Part shown: piece by piece, positions 41,391-49,413 of the stretch
How positions within the stretch are numbered: position 1 is the stretch's first letter
Layout of the letters: each line of letters starts with the position of its first letter
NCBI GenBank assembly: GCA_035551455.1
Contig: DASZMZ010000282.1
Location: 1-61,617, forward strand
Direction: 5' to 3'
DNA from: Sulfopaludibacter sp035551455
Lineage (GTDB): Bacteria; Acidobacteriota; Terriglobia; Bryobacterales; Bryobacteraceae
DNA: 61,617 nucleotides
Made by a program: the position numbers and the translations under genes
Notes under the pieces: generated by a model
What the model was told of the DNA's origin: nothing
What the model saw: only the letters and a program-made list of their open reading frames with translations
Databases searched by the model: none

Positions 41391-42578
41391 ATGCGCATCC
41401 TTCTGTTTAGCGGCAAAGGAGGCGTCGGAAAAACCAGCCTGGCAGCCGCCACCGGGCTGCAACTGTCTCGCCTGGGATACCGCACACTCGTGATGAGCGT
41501 CGACCCGGCCCATAGCCTGGCCGATTCCTTCGACCTGGAGACCGACCTGTTCCACGGCCGCACCGGCGATCCCTTCCCTCTCGACGAGCGCCTGGCCATC
41601 CACGAAGTGAACATTCAAAAGGAGATCAAGCGGCACTGGCGGGAAATCTCCTCCTACGTCATTTCCGTGCTCAGGACCACCGGCATCAACGACGTGGAAG
41701 CCGAGGAACTTGCCATCCTGCCCGGCATGGAAGAACTCAGCGCCATGATGTACGTGAACCAGTTCCGCCGCGAGGCGCGCTACGACGTCATCGTGCTGGA
41801 CTGCGCCCCCACCGCGGAATCCATGCGCTTCGTCAGCATGCCGACCACGCTGGAGTGGTACATGAAGCATATTTTTCCCTTTCAGCGCGGCATCCTCAAG
41901 GCGGTCCGCCCAATCGCCAATCGCGTGTCACCCGTGGAACTGCCCACCGATAGTTACTTCGCCAATATTCAGGACCTGTTCGGCAAATTGGACGGCATCG
42001 GCGAACTGCTGGAAGATCCGCGCGTCACCAGCGTGCGGCTGGTCACCAACCCCGAACGCATGGTGCTGCGCGAAACGCAGCGCGCCTTCGTCTACTTTTC
42101 GCTGCACGGCCTCACCGTGGACGGGGTGATCGTCAACCGCGTGTTGCCCAGTCAGGTGACCGACGCTTACTTTCAGGAGTGGCGCGCCTCGCAGTCCAAG
42201 ATCCTGGAAGAGATCGACGCCTACTTCGCGCCGGTCGCCGTCAAGCGCGTGCCGCTCTTCACGCATGAAGTGCTCGGCCGCGAGCGTCTGGAAGACTTGT
42301 CGCGCACGCTCTACGAGGAGCACGAAGACCCCGCGGCAGTCACGCGCACCGAGGCTCCCTACGTCTTCACCAAACAGGACGGCCATTACGAAGTCAGGCT
42401 GCAGTTGCCGTTCGCGGCCAAAGGCGAAGTGGGACTCTTTAAAAAGGGCGACGAACTGGTGGTGGAGGTCGGGACTCTGCGGCGCCACATCGGCTTGCCC
42501 ACCTCAATGGCCGCCTTGTCGCCGAGTAAGGCGAGGTTGGAGAATCGCGTTCTCACAGTGGAAATGAAGGAGAGTTGA
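41391..42578 (+). CDS. ArsA/Get3 family ATPase with C-terminal HSP20-like domain
   Basis: 395 residues. Deviant Walker A GKGGVGKTS at 8-16, switch I region SVDPAHSLADSF, and VLDCAPTAESMR mark the ArsA/Get3 fold. Residues about 315-392 (YEVRLQLPFAAKGEVGLFKK; RHIGLPTSMAALSPSKARLE) form the ArsA_HSP20 domain. No arsenic genes (arsB, arsC, arsR) are nearby and no paired Cys arsenite site is seen, so arsenite export is unlikely. A Get3-like or chaperone ATPase role fits better. A gggggtaag ribosome site precedes it. The CxxC gene follows by 2 bases. Confidence 0.88.
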   Translation: MRILLFSGKGGVGKTSLAAATGLQLSRLGYRTLVMSVDPAHSLADSFDLETDLFHGRTGDPFPLDERLAIHEVNIQKEIKRHWREISSYVISVLRTTGINDVEAEELAILPGMEELSAMMYVNQFRREARYDVIVLDCAPTAESMRFVSMPTTLEWYMKHIFPFQRGILKAVRPIANRVSPVELPTDSYFANIQDLFGKLDGIGELLEDPRVTSVRLVTNPERMVLRETQRAFVYFSLHGLTVDGVIVNRVLPSQVTDAYFQEWRASQSKILEEIDAYFAPVAVKRVPLFTHEVLGRERLEDLSRTLYEEHEDPAAVTRTEAPYVFTKQDGHYEVRLQLPFAAKGEVGLFKKGDELVVEVGTLRRHIGLPTSMAALSPSKARLENRVLTVEMKES

Positions 42579-42580
42579 AG

Positions 42581-42805
42581 ATGCCGGACGATACCGAAAA
42601 CACACCGCACCAACATGGACCGGGCTGCTTCTTCTGCACTACGGCGCTGCCGCTGATGGAGAAATTGTGGTCGGACTCCACCAAGGATCACTTCCGCAAT
42701 TCGAGGATCGAGTTCCTCAAGGGCGTGCGCAGCCTGATCGATGAACACCTCGAACACCTCACCCGCGACGACGCCCCCAAAGGCACACACGTACCGGTGG
42801 AATAA
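42581..42805 (+). CDS. Small CxxC protein encoded with the ArsA-like ATPase
   Basis: 74 residues from ATG 42581, two bases after the ATPase stop and 7 bases after an aaggaga ribosome site. HQHGPGCFFCTTALPLMEKL contains His residues and a Cys-x-x-Cys pair that could bind zinc; RNSRIEFLKGVRSLIDEHLE is a long helix. No named family is recognised. The tight coupling suggests a partner of the ATPase. Confidence 0.75.
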   Translation: MPDDTENTPHQHGPGCFFCTTALPLMEKLWSDSTKDHFRNSRIEFLKGVRSLIDEHLEHLTRDDAPKGTHVPVE

Positions 42806-42812
42806 CCCGGGG

Positions 42813-44915
42813 CTACTTCTTGGCCGAAACGACCGTGTTCGGCAGGAGTTCCTTCAACAGTTCCGGCGCATTGTACAGCCGCTGGAGTGCCGCCACTACG
42901 CCCGGACCAGCGGCATGGACCGCGCGCGCCGACTCGTCGGAATACAGATACGTCAGTTGAATGCTCTCCAGATTGCCATCGAACGTGACGCCCACCAGTT
43001 CTCCCTTCGTGTTGACGAGCGGACTGCCCGCCGGCCCCGCAGTGATATCGCAAGTGCTCACGAAATTGAACGGCGTCACCAGGTCGAGCTTCGGCTTGCC
43101 ATCCAGCCAGCGCGGCGGCAAATTGTAAATCTCCTGATTGTTCGCCGCCAAATGAAATAAACCGCCAAACGTGGTGGTGAACGGCACCGGAGACTCGGTG
43201 CGATCCTTGTAGCCCTTCACCTCTCCGAACGTCACCCGCGGAGTACCAGTGGCATCGGGATAATCGGCCGCGCCGAAGACCTTATACCGGTACTGCGCGA
43301 TGCGCTCGGCCGCCGAAGCCTCCAGCGCTTCGATAGTGTCGGCATGTTTGCGGATCAGCTTGCGAGCCGGCTCGTCCAGCAGGCGCGCCAATTTGATCAT
43401 ACCGTCGGTGGATTGCGCCACCGCCGCATGATCCGCCGCCAAGCGCTTACGCTCCGCTACATCCTTCAACTTCGTCGAGCGGACAAACTCGTCGGCCGCC
43501 TGCTGCGTCGACTTCCCGCCCAGGATCGCCTTCAGCGGCGATTCCTTATCGCCCAGCGCCTTCAGCTCTTCCAGATACCGCCACAGCAGGTTCGCCTCCA
43601 CGGCATCGTCGATGGGCAGCGGAGCGTACAGCGAAAGCTCCAGCGCCGGGAGCGCACTATCGCGATACTCCGGCAATCGCTGATCGTTCGGCTTGCCGCG
43701 CTCTTCGCTGAGTCTCACAATCTGTCGCGCCAGGCGAAACAGATTGGAACCGGAGGCCGCCGGCCGCTCCAGCACCTGATACGACCGCTCGAACGGCGTC
43801 CATGTCTTGTACGCCGCCGCCACTTCGTCCCAGACCTTGCCGCCCTCCAGGCCCAATTTCGGGTCGTGCTCCACGCTCTGGCGCAGCTTCTTTTCGAAAT
43901 TCGCTTTGCGTGCCATCAAGAAAGTGTCGTTCAAGCCGATGAGTTTGCCCGCCGTCTGCTTATAGTCGTTGCCGAGCGTGGTGAGGGGCAATTCGGCCAG
44001 TTTCAGATTCTCCGCGCTCTTGGTGGAAAAATCGCGCAGATCACGAATGCGCGTGCGCAACCGCGCCAGCTGAATACTCAACTGGTAGTCGCGATAGAAA
44101 TTCAATTGGGCCGCGGTGGAAAGCCGCGATGTAGCCGAGGGACTGCCGGTGGCGAACACCAGATCGCCCTCCTTCACGCCCTCTTCATTCCATTTCAGAA
44201 AATGCGGCGTGTCGGCCGGCTTGCCGTTTTCATATGCCCGCAGGAATGCGACATCCATGCCATACCGCTGGAACGTGAGATTGCTGGGATTGCCGCCGAA
44301 AAACGTCACGGCCCGCTCGGGAGTAAACACCAGTCGCAGGTCCGAATACTTCTTGTACTGGTAAAGGTCGTAGCGTTCGCCGCTGAACAACCGCACCACA
44401 CTACAGGTGTTGCCGGTCTTGTCGGCGCAGGCTTTTTCAATGCGCGCCACCGCGGCATTGCGCTTCTGCAGGGCCTCCGCCGCGGCTTTATCATTGACCG
44501 CCTGCTTGACGGACCGCACCACTTCCGGGGCGGCGTCCTTCACCTGCGCGGTCACGTCTTCAATGGTCAACAGAACGCGAGCTTCCAGGTCGGGACAGCG
44601 CGCTTCCGACGCGGCCGCCGCCGCGTAAAATCCGTCCTTCAGATAGTCGTGTTGACCGCCGCCGGCTTTGGCGACGCAGTCGGCCACCACGCGATGCGCC
44701 GTCACCACCAAACCGTGCGGCGAAACGAAGGCGGCCGAGCCCGCGCCCAATTGCATGCTGGCCAGACGCAGGTTGTCCAAAAACTGATCCGTCACCTCAA
44801 ACTCGCGCTTCTCTTTGACGATGTTTTTGGGGAATTGATTGAAAAGCCAGATGCCTTCGTCCGCCAGTGCGGGCAAGGCCAAGGCGCATACCAAAACAAA
44901 CCGGCGGAGTCTCAT
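42813..44915 (-). CDS. S46 (DPP7/DPP11-like) peptidase homologue, probably inactive
   Basis: 700 residues, signal peptide LRRFVLVCALALPALA. EGIWLFNQFPKNIV, AAFVSPHGLVVTAHRVVADC and the C-terminal DITAGPAGSPLVNTKGELVG identify the S46 dipeptidyl-peptidase family, and length is normal. His74 of the TNHH-like region and the Asp of RYGMDVAFLRAY are kept. The nucleophile position, Ser in the family motif GNSGSP, is Ala629 (GPAGSP). Unless another serine substitutes, the protein cannot act as a normal S46 peptidase. It may bind peptides or serve as a scaffold. Divergent from the TPR gene. Confidence 0.87.
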   Translation of the reverse strand: MRLRRFVLVCALALPALADEGIWLFNQFPKNIVKEKREFEVTDQFLDNLRLASMQLGAGSAAFVSPHGLVVTAHRVVADCVAKAGGGQHDYLKDGFYAAAAASEARCPDLEARVLLTIEDVTAQVKDAAPEVVRSVKQAVNDKAAAEALQKRNAAVARIEKACADKTGNTCSVVRLFSGERYDLYQYKKYSDLRLVFTPERAVTFFGGNPSNLTFQRYGMDVAFLRAYENGKPADTPHFLKWNEEGVKEGDLVFATGSPSATSRLSTAAQLNFYRDYQLSIQLARLRTRIRDLRDFSTKSAENLKLAELPLTTLGNDYKQTAGKLIGLNDTFLMARKANFEKKLRQSVEHDPKLGLEGGKVWDEVAAAYKTWTPFERSYQVLERPAASGSNLFRLARQIVRLSEERGKPNDQRLPEYRDSALPALELSLYAPLPIDDAVEANLLWRYLEELKALGDKESPLKAILGGKSTQQAADEFVRSTKLKDVAERKRLAADHAAVAQSTDGMIKLARLLDEPARKLIRKHADTIEALEASAAERIAQYRYKVFGAADYPDATGTPRVTFGEVKGYKDRTESPVPFTTTFGGLFHLAANNQEIYNLPPRWLDGKPKLDLVTPFNFVSTCDITAGPAGSPLVNTKGELVGVTFDGNLESIQLTYLYSDESARAVHAAGPGVVAALQRLYNAPELLKELLPNTVVSAKK

Positions 44916-44925
44916 TGGCGATTCC

Positions 44926-44991
44926 TGGAACTTACAGTGTACGGGGTATTTCGCAGTAGTTCCAGCAGCGGCCAGACAGGTGAAAGTTCCA
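44926..44991. promoter_or_regulatory. Three copies of a tggaact/agttcca heptamer
   Basis: tggaact at 44926-44932 is the reverse complement of agttcca at 44958-44964 and 44985-44991. All lie in the 139-base region between the divergent S46 and TPR genes. A possible protein-binding array; by chance three copies in 66 bases is unlikely. Confidence 0.35.
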
Positions 44992-45017
44992 TTATTTTCC
45001 GCCGCGCGAAAACCGTC

Positions 45018-45053
45018 TTGACAACGCTAATGAATTAGTACTACAACTTGTAG
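45018..45053 (+). promoter_or_regulatory. Promoter and operator-like dyads of the TPR gene
   Basis: TTGACA at 45018-45023 could be a -35 element, with a poor -10 (tacaac/ctacaa) about 18 bases on. Overlapping it are two dyads: ctaat-ga-attag (45027-45038) and ctacaa-c-ttgtag (45041-45053), the second ending one base before the ATG. The tacta/tagta words resemble BlaI/MecI-type sites; this is inference. Confidence 0.5.
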
Positions 45054-45054
45054 C

Positions 45055-46221
45055 ATGTTGCGCCGATTCGCTCTCGCCCTTTTCTTCTGCACCGTCGCTC
45101 TCCTCGGGCAGGACACCCCTCCTCAGGAAGCGGCCCCCGATCCGAAATCTCTCCTGGACGCCGGTAATCTCCTTTACCTGAAGGGCGATTACGCCGCCGC
45201 CGGCCAAACGTATCAACAGGCCTGGGACGCTTTGCAGCAGACCCCGCCCGAGAATCCCATGCGCTACGACGCTCTCAAGCGCATGGTCAGCGTGCGCGCC
45301 GCCGCCGGTCAGTTCAAGGAGGCCAACGACTTCCTGCAAACGGCCATCAACTGGCGCGAGCAGATTCTGGGACCGGCCGACCCCATCATCACCGACGACT
45401 TGCTGCAATCCGTCGGCCTCTTCCGCGGTATGAAGGATTACGGACAGGCTCTGGTGGTGCTCAATCGCGTGCTCAGTATGCACGTGCGCGCCGGGTCGTT
45501 CGAAAGCATCCTAGTGGCCGACGACTACAGCCGCATGGCGCAGATTTACCTGGAGCAGCAGAAGGCCGAAGACGCGATCAGTCCGCTGAACACCTCGATC
45601 GCCATCCGCACGCGCCTCGGTGGACCGCTCGACCCCGGCATGGTCTACGACCTCGACCGCCTCGGCGCCGTCCAGACCACCTTGCGCGCCTATGACCAGG
45701 CCGAGAACGCTTATCGCCATGCCCTGGTGATTCGCGAGAGCCTCTTCGGTAAAATTCATGCCGACCTGATTGCCGATGTCGACGGACTGGCCTACGCGCT
45801 ATTCGGCGAGAAGAAGTTCGACGATGCCGAGCCGGTCTACCTTCGCCTGCTCGGTCTGTGGGCCGCCTCGGTGGGCGAAGATCATCCCATGGTCGCCGTG
45901 GCGCTCGATAAAGTGGCCGTCTTCTACATTGAGCAGAAGAAGTTCGATAAGGCCAAGGAAATGGCCGACCAGGCCAATGCCATCCGCGCCAAATTCCTGG
46001 CGGAGGGCCTCAGCGAACAGGCCACGGAGCAGTTCGCCGAGGGCAATAAGGAAGAAACCGTGGCGCTCTACAAACGCGCGGTCCAGGCGCTGGAGCCGCC
46101 GAATCCGCTGTATGACAAGCTCCACAAGGAGTTGTCGGACATGCTGGATGCGGTGAACCTGCTGACTCCCAAATCCCTCACTAAGAAGGCGCCGGCCACG
46201 ACCGCCAAGAAGAAACAGTAG
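45055..46221 (+). CDS. Secreted tetratricopeptide repeat protein
   Basis: 388 residues with signal peptide MLRRFALALFFCTVALLGQ. Helix pairs of TPR type recur: GNLLYLKGDYAAAGQTYQQA, RMAQIYLEQQKAEDAISPLN, RLGAVQTTLRAYDQAENAYR and DKVAVFYIEQKKFDKAKEMA. The set is of the kinesin-light-chain-like TPR_10/12 type. The C-terminal tail is Lys/Ala/Thr-rich. Such proteins are protein-protein scaffolds. The upstream region holds operator-like dyads shared with the TIGR03435 gene, suggesting co-regulation. Confidence 0.85.
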   Translation: MLRRFALALFFCTVALLGQDTPPQEAAPDPKSLLDAGNLLYLKGDYAAAGQTYQQAWDALQQTPPENPMRYDALKRMVSVRAAAGQFKEANDFLQTAINWREQILGPADPIITDDLLQSVGLFRGMKDYGQALVVLNRVLSMHVRAGSFESILVADDYSRMAQIYLEQQKAEDAISPLNTSIAIRTRLGGPLDPGMVYDLDRLGAVQTTLRAYDQAENAYRHALVIRESLFGKIHADLIADVDGLAYALFGEKKFDDAEPVYLRLLGLWAASVGEDHPMVAVALDKVAVFYIEQKKFDKAKEMADQANAIRAKFLAEGLSEQATEQFAEGNKEETVALYKRAVQALEPPNPLYDKLHKELSDMLDAVNLLTPKSLTKKAPATTAKKKQ

Positions 46222-46242
46222 AGGGCGTTGAAAATCGTGTTT

Positions 46243-47241
46243 CTACTGGCCCCGGCGCGAGTCCTGCTCCACTTTCTTGAAGCCCGCGGGAACGGTGAAC
46301 TGGCTGTCCTCCACGGGCGCCGTGGAGAATGCGCTCATCTCGGTGGTCATTTCGAGCAGCGATCCCGGCGTGGAATTCGGATTGGAATTGGCCGCCTGAT
46401 CGTCCTTCTCCTTCTTCTTCGCGAGCCGGCCTGCGAGCAGTCCGCCCAGCGACGGACGACCCTCAGACTGCTGCTGTTGCTGCGGCTTGGCCTGTTGCTG
46501 CTGCCCCTGCGGCTGGTTCGGATCGCCTTCCGCAGCCATCACGACGTTCTGCATGACCGGCATGCCGTCCAGCTTTCCGATTTCTTTGTAGACTTCGGCC
46601 ATGCCCTCGGCCACGTCCGGACGCTGCATGAACATATTCCCGTTGGGCGTCCAGTTGAGCTTCTCCGCCATGCGCTTGTGGAATTCCCGCACCTCAGCGT
46701 AGCCGGGCACCGCGGGAGTGATCCACATATCGGTGGTAATCACCATGCTGCCCTTCTGCCCGCTCTTTTCGTCGGTACCCTCCATTTGCATCTTCAGGAT
46801 CATTTCCTTGGCATCGTAGCCATTCACCTGTTTGGTGTTGCCGGGATTGCTGGCTGACACCTTGAATTTCATCTGGGTGGTATCGCCATCCTTCTTGGAA
46901 TTCTGCATCTTGGCCTGCGCCTGCTCCAGCATTTGCTTCATCTGCGCAAACGTCATCACCGAATACGTCTTCTTCTGAAGATCGACGCTGGTGATGGTTT
47001 CCGCGTTCAAATCGATAATGCTGGCATGGCTCGCCGACCGGGACACCATGCGGTCACCCTTCACCGACACGTTGGCCTGTATGGGCTCGCGCGCCTGCTT
47101 GGAAAACACGCCTGCGACTTTCAACATGGCCGCCATGGCGCCGCCGGTGATGGTGCTTTTTTCCTGATAGCTAAAATCCGCCAGGGCCGATGATGCCGCC
47201 AGCGTCATGATTCCAGTGATCGTTACGACGTTCCGGATCAT
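46243..47241 (-). CDS. Secreted hypothetical protein (DUF4412-like)
   Basis: 332 residues with a signal peptide (VTITGIMTLAASSALA) and an aggaggaac ribosome site. The body resembles DUF4412-type proteins: IIDLNAETITSVDLQKKTYS, MTFAQMKQMLEQAQAKMQ, VNGYDAKEMILKMQMEG. Residues about 240-265 are Gln-rich (QGQQQQAKPQQQQQ). C-terminal VEDSQFTVPAGFKKVEQD is typical of this group. Role unknown; probably periplasmic or lipid-binding. Confidence 0.7.
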   Translation of the reverse strand: MIRNVVTITGIMTLAASSALADFSYQEKSTITGGAMAAMLKVAGVFSKQAREPIQANVSVKGDRMVSRSASHASIIDLNAETITSVDLQKKTYSVMTFAQMKQMLEQAQAKMQNSKKDGDTTQMKFKVSASNPGNTKQVNGYDAKEMILKMQMEGTDEKSGQKGSMVITTDMWITPAVPGYAEVREFHKRMAEKLNWTPNGNMFMQRPDVAEGMAEVYKEIGKLDGMPVMQNVVMAAEGDPNQPQGQQQQAKPQQQQQSEGRPSLGGLLAGRLAKKKEKDDQAANSNPNSTPGSLLEMTTEMSAFSTAPVEDSQFTVPAGFKKVEQDSRRGQ

Positions 47242-47320
47242 TATGTTCCTCCTGAGTGCCTATCGTAAGACAGGCGGCCCACGATCACAATGGCTAACCC
47301 TGGAGGAACGTACTGTATCT

Positions 47321-47336
47321 CAGGCGAAAGCGCCTG
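47321..47336 (-). terminator. Hairpin after the zinc-ribbon/PH gene
   Basis: A perfect 6-bp GC-rich stem, caggcg (47321-47326) and cgcctg (47331-47336), with a 4-base loop, lies 9 bases past the stop of the minus-strand gene ending at 47346. No T-run follows. Confidence 0.45.
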
Positions 47337-47345
47337 CCCTACCCG

Positions 47346-47936
47346 CTAAGCCTTTACGAACGTGGTCATCCCGCGGCGGGTGCGTTCGCGCAACTGGCAA
47401 TTGCGCAGCGTATCCGCCAGGGCTTCGAGGCCCGGCACGCCGTAGATGTAGAAGTTCTCCATCTCGACATCGCTGGAGAATAAATGCAGTTCCAACTGTC
47501 CCACCAGGCGCATACCCAGAGGCTTGCGGACTTCGAAGTGATCCACGCGGAACAGTTCCAGACTCTCCTGGACTTTGGAGAGCACGCCCCGCTCCAACTT
47601 GATCCGCTGCGAAGTGATCTGATAGTGCTTGCCCCGGCTCTTCATCCAATACGACAGGCAGATGCAGCCCGCTACCAAAAGGAATCCCAGGACCACGTAT
47701 CCCACCGGGGCGCCGGCCACTACGGCGATCACAGCCGCCGCAATCGCTACGAGAAATGGCACCACCTGGCCAATGCTATAGATCACAGCCGGGTGGCCGA
47801 CAAAAAGATCGCGCTCTGTTTCGGCTTCTTTCGCCGCGGCGAAGGCGCTCAGGTCGGTATTGCAAAACCGGCATTTGAGGGCGACCGCTTTGATGGTCTC
47901 ACCGCAGACCGGGCAGGGTTTGGTATCCGCATCCAT
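47346..47936 (-). CDS. Zinc-ribbon plus bacterial PH domain membrane protein
   Basis: 196 residues from ATG 47936, chosen for an agaggtg ribosome site at the right distance; GTG 47945 and ATG 47942 are also open. The N-terminal CPVCGETIKAVALKCRFCN is a double CxxC zinc ribbon. Two membrane helices follow (VVPFLVAIAAAVIAVVAGAP; YVVLGFLLVAGCICLSYWM), then a YdbS/YdbT-type PH domain: HYQITSQRIKLERGVLSKV and VDHFEVRKPLGMRLVGQ. Cytoplasmic membrane. Function unknown. Confidence 0.82.
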   Translation of the reverse strand: MDADTKPCPVCGETIKAVALKCRFCNTDLSAFAAAKEAETERDLFVGHPAVIYSIGQVVPFLVAIAAAVIAVVAGAPVGYVVLGFLLVAGCICLSYWMKSRGKHYQITSQRIKLERGVLSKVQESLELFRVDHFEVRKPLGMRLVGQLELHLFSSDVEMENFYIYGVPGLEALADTLRNCQLRERTRRGMTTFVKA

Positions 47937-47958
47937 ACTCATCACCTCTGGCTCAATC

Positions 47959-49413
47959 TTATACCTCGGACTTCTTCCGAATCTTGATGTCCAGCCGTTT
48001 GATTTTCTGATTCAGCGTGGAGAGCGGGACGTGCAGGCTTTCCGCAGCTTCCGTCTGGCTCCAGCCGCACTGCTCCAATCGCTCCATAATCACCTTGCGC
48101 TCGTAATCGTTAACGATTTCGAAGAGCGATGCGTCCAGCGGCAGCGGCGCCCCATCCCCGCGATTCAGCCGGACCCCGTTGGCCTGCAGCAGCGCATCCG
48201 GCAGGACTTCCATGGATACGGTCTGGTCGGCGGCCAACACTACCGCCCGCTCCACAACGTTCTCCAGTTCGCGGACATTGCCCGGCCAGTTGTGCTCCAT
48301 CAGCACCTGCATCGCCTCAGGCTGGAAGCGCAGCAGACTCTTCCCATCGCTATCCAAATATTTGTTATTTTCGCGGCAGTAGAACGTGAAGAACTGCTCC
48401 ACCAGCAGGGGAATGTCTTCTTTCCGCTCGCGCAGCGCCGGGAGAGCGATGTTGATCACATTCAGCCGGTAGTAAAGGTCCTCGCGGAATTTGTTTTCCT
48501 TCACCAGTTGGTGCAGGTCCGCGTTGGTGGCCGCCAGAATTCGGACATCCACTTTCACCGGATCGGTCGACCCCAGCGGCGTGAATTCCTTCTCCTGAAT
48601 CACGCGCAGCAGTTTGATCTGCGTCTCCGGCCCGATCGTGCCGATCTCGTCAAAGAAAATCGTGCCGCGGTCGGCAATCTCGAAGTAGCCTTTCTTGGTC
48701 TGAATGGCGCTGGTGAAGGCGCCCTTTACGTGGCCGAAGAGCGTGGATTCCAGCAGGTCCGGCGGCAACGACCCGGAATTCACCGCCACAAACATCTGGT
48801 CGGCGCGGGGCGAATTCGCGTGAATCGCCTTGGCCACCAGTTCCTTTCCGGTGCCCGTCTCCCCCGTGATCAGAATCGTGGACCGGCTGGGCGAAACCTG
48901 CGCCACCAGGTCCAGCATCCGCACCATGCGTTCGCTCTTACCGATGATGTTGGGGAAGCTGTAGCGCTGCTTCAGCGCGCGCTTGAGATGCGTGTTCTCG
49001 TATTCCAGCCGCCGGCGCGCGATCATCCGATCGATCTCGATGATCAGCTTGTCATTGTCCCAGGGCTTGGAAAAATAATCGTTGGCCCCCAGTTTCAGGG
49101 CATGCACCGCCGCATCTACCGAGCCGTATGCCGTGATCATGAAGATGGGAGTCTCGCGGTCGCGCACCCGCACCTCTTCGATCACTTCCATGCCGCTCTT
49201 ATCCGGCATCATCAGGTCCAGCAGGACCAGATCGTAGCCGTGAGCCTCCATCTTCTGCAGGCCTTCGGTGCCGTTCTGCGCCAGTTCCACGGTATAGCCT
49301 TCCGTGGTGAGCAGCATTTCCAGGCCTTCCCGGATATCGGCCTCGTCGTCGATCACCAGAATGCGGCCGCGTGTATCGGCGAGAGTCGCTCGAGAACCAG
49401 TCATGTTAGGCAT
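47959..49413 (-). CDS. NtrC-family sigma-54-dependent response regulator
   Basis: 484 residues (ATG 49413; ATG 49404, one base after the kinase stop, is an alternative). Receiver at about 16-130 with phospho-acceptor Asp66 in LLDLMMP. AAA+ domain at about 150-395 with Walker A GETGTGKE, Walker B GTIFFDEIG, R-finger region NWPGNVRELENVVERA. The sigma-54 contact loop reads GAFTSA rather than GAFTGA. A Fis-type HTH closes the protein (WSQTEAAESLHVPLSTLNQK). It pairs with the overlapping histidine kinase gene, and the pair faces the exopolysaccharide operon, its probable target. Confidence 0.92.
   Translation of the reverse strand: MPNMTGSRATLADTRGRILVIDDEADIREGLEMLLTTEGYTVELAQNGTEGLQKMEAHGYDLVLLDLMMPDKSGMEVIEEVRVRDRETPIFMITAYGSVDAAVHALKLGANDYFSKPWDNDKLIIEIDRMIARRRLEYENTHLKRALKQRYSFPNIIGKSERMVRMLDLVAQVSPSRSTILITGETGTGKELVAKAIHANSPRADQMFVAVNSGSLPPDLLESTLFGHVKGAFTSAIQTKKGYFEIADRGTIFFDEIGTIGPETQIKLLRVIQEKEFTPLGSTDPVKVDVRILAATNADLHQLVKENKFREDLYYRLNVINIALPALRERKEDIPLLVEQFFTFYCRENNKYLDSDGKSLLRFQPEAMQVLMEHNWPGNVRELENVVERAVVLAADQTVSMEVLPDALLQANGVRLNRGDGAPLPLDASLFEIVNDYERKVIMERLEQCGWSQTEAAESLHVPLSTLNQKIKRLDIKIRKKSEV

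Noticed and set aside
41391..42578. Arsenite efflux ATPase
   Set aside because: Only the fold supports it; no arsB, arsC, arsD or arsR is nearby, and there is no paired cysteine metalloid site. A Get3-like role with an HSP20-type domain fits better.
43344..45038. 564-codon plus-strand open frame opposite the S46 gene
   Set aside because: Antisense shadow; no signal, motif or ribosome site, and the minus-strand protein is a full-length family member.
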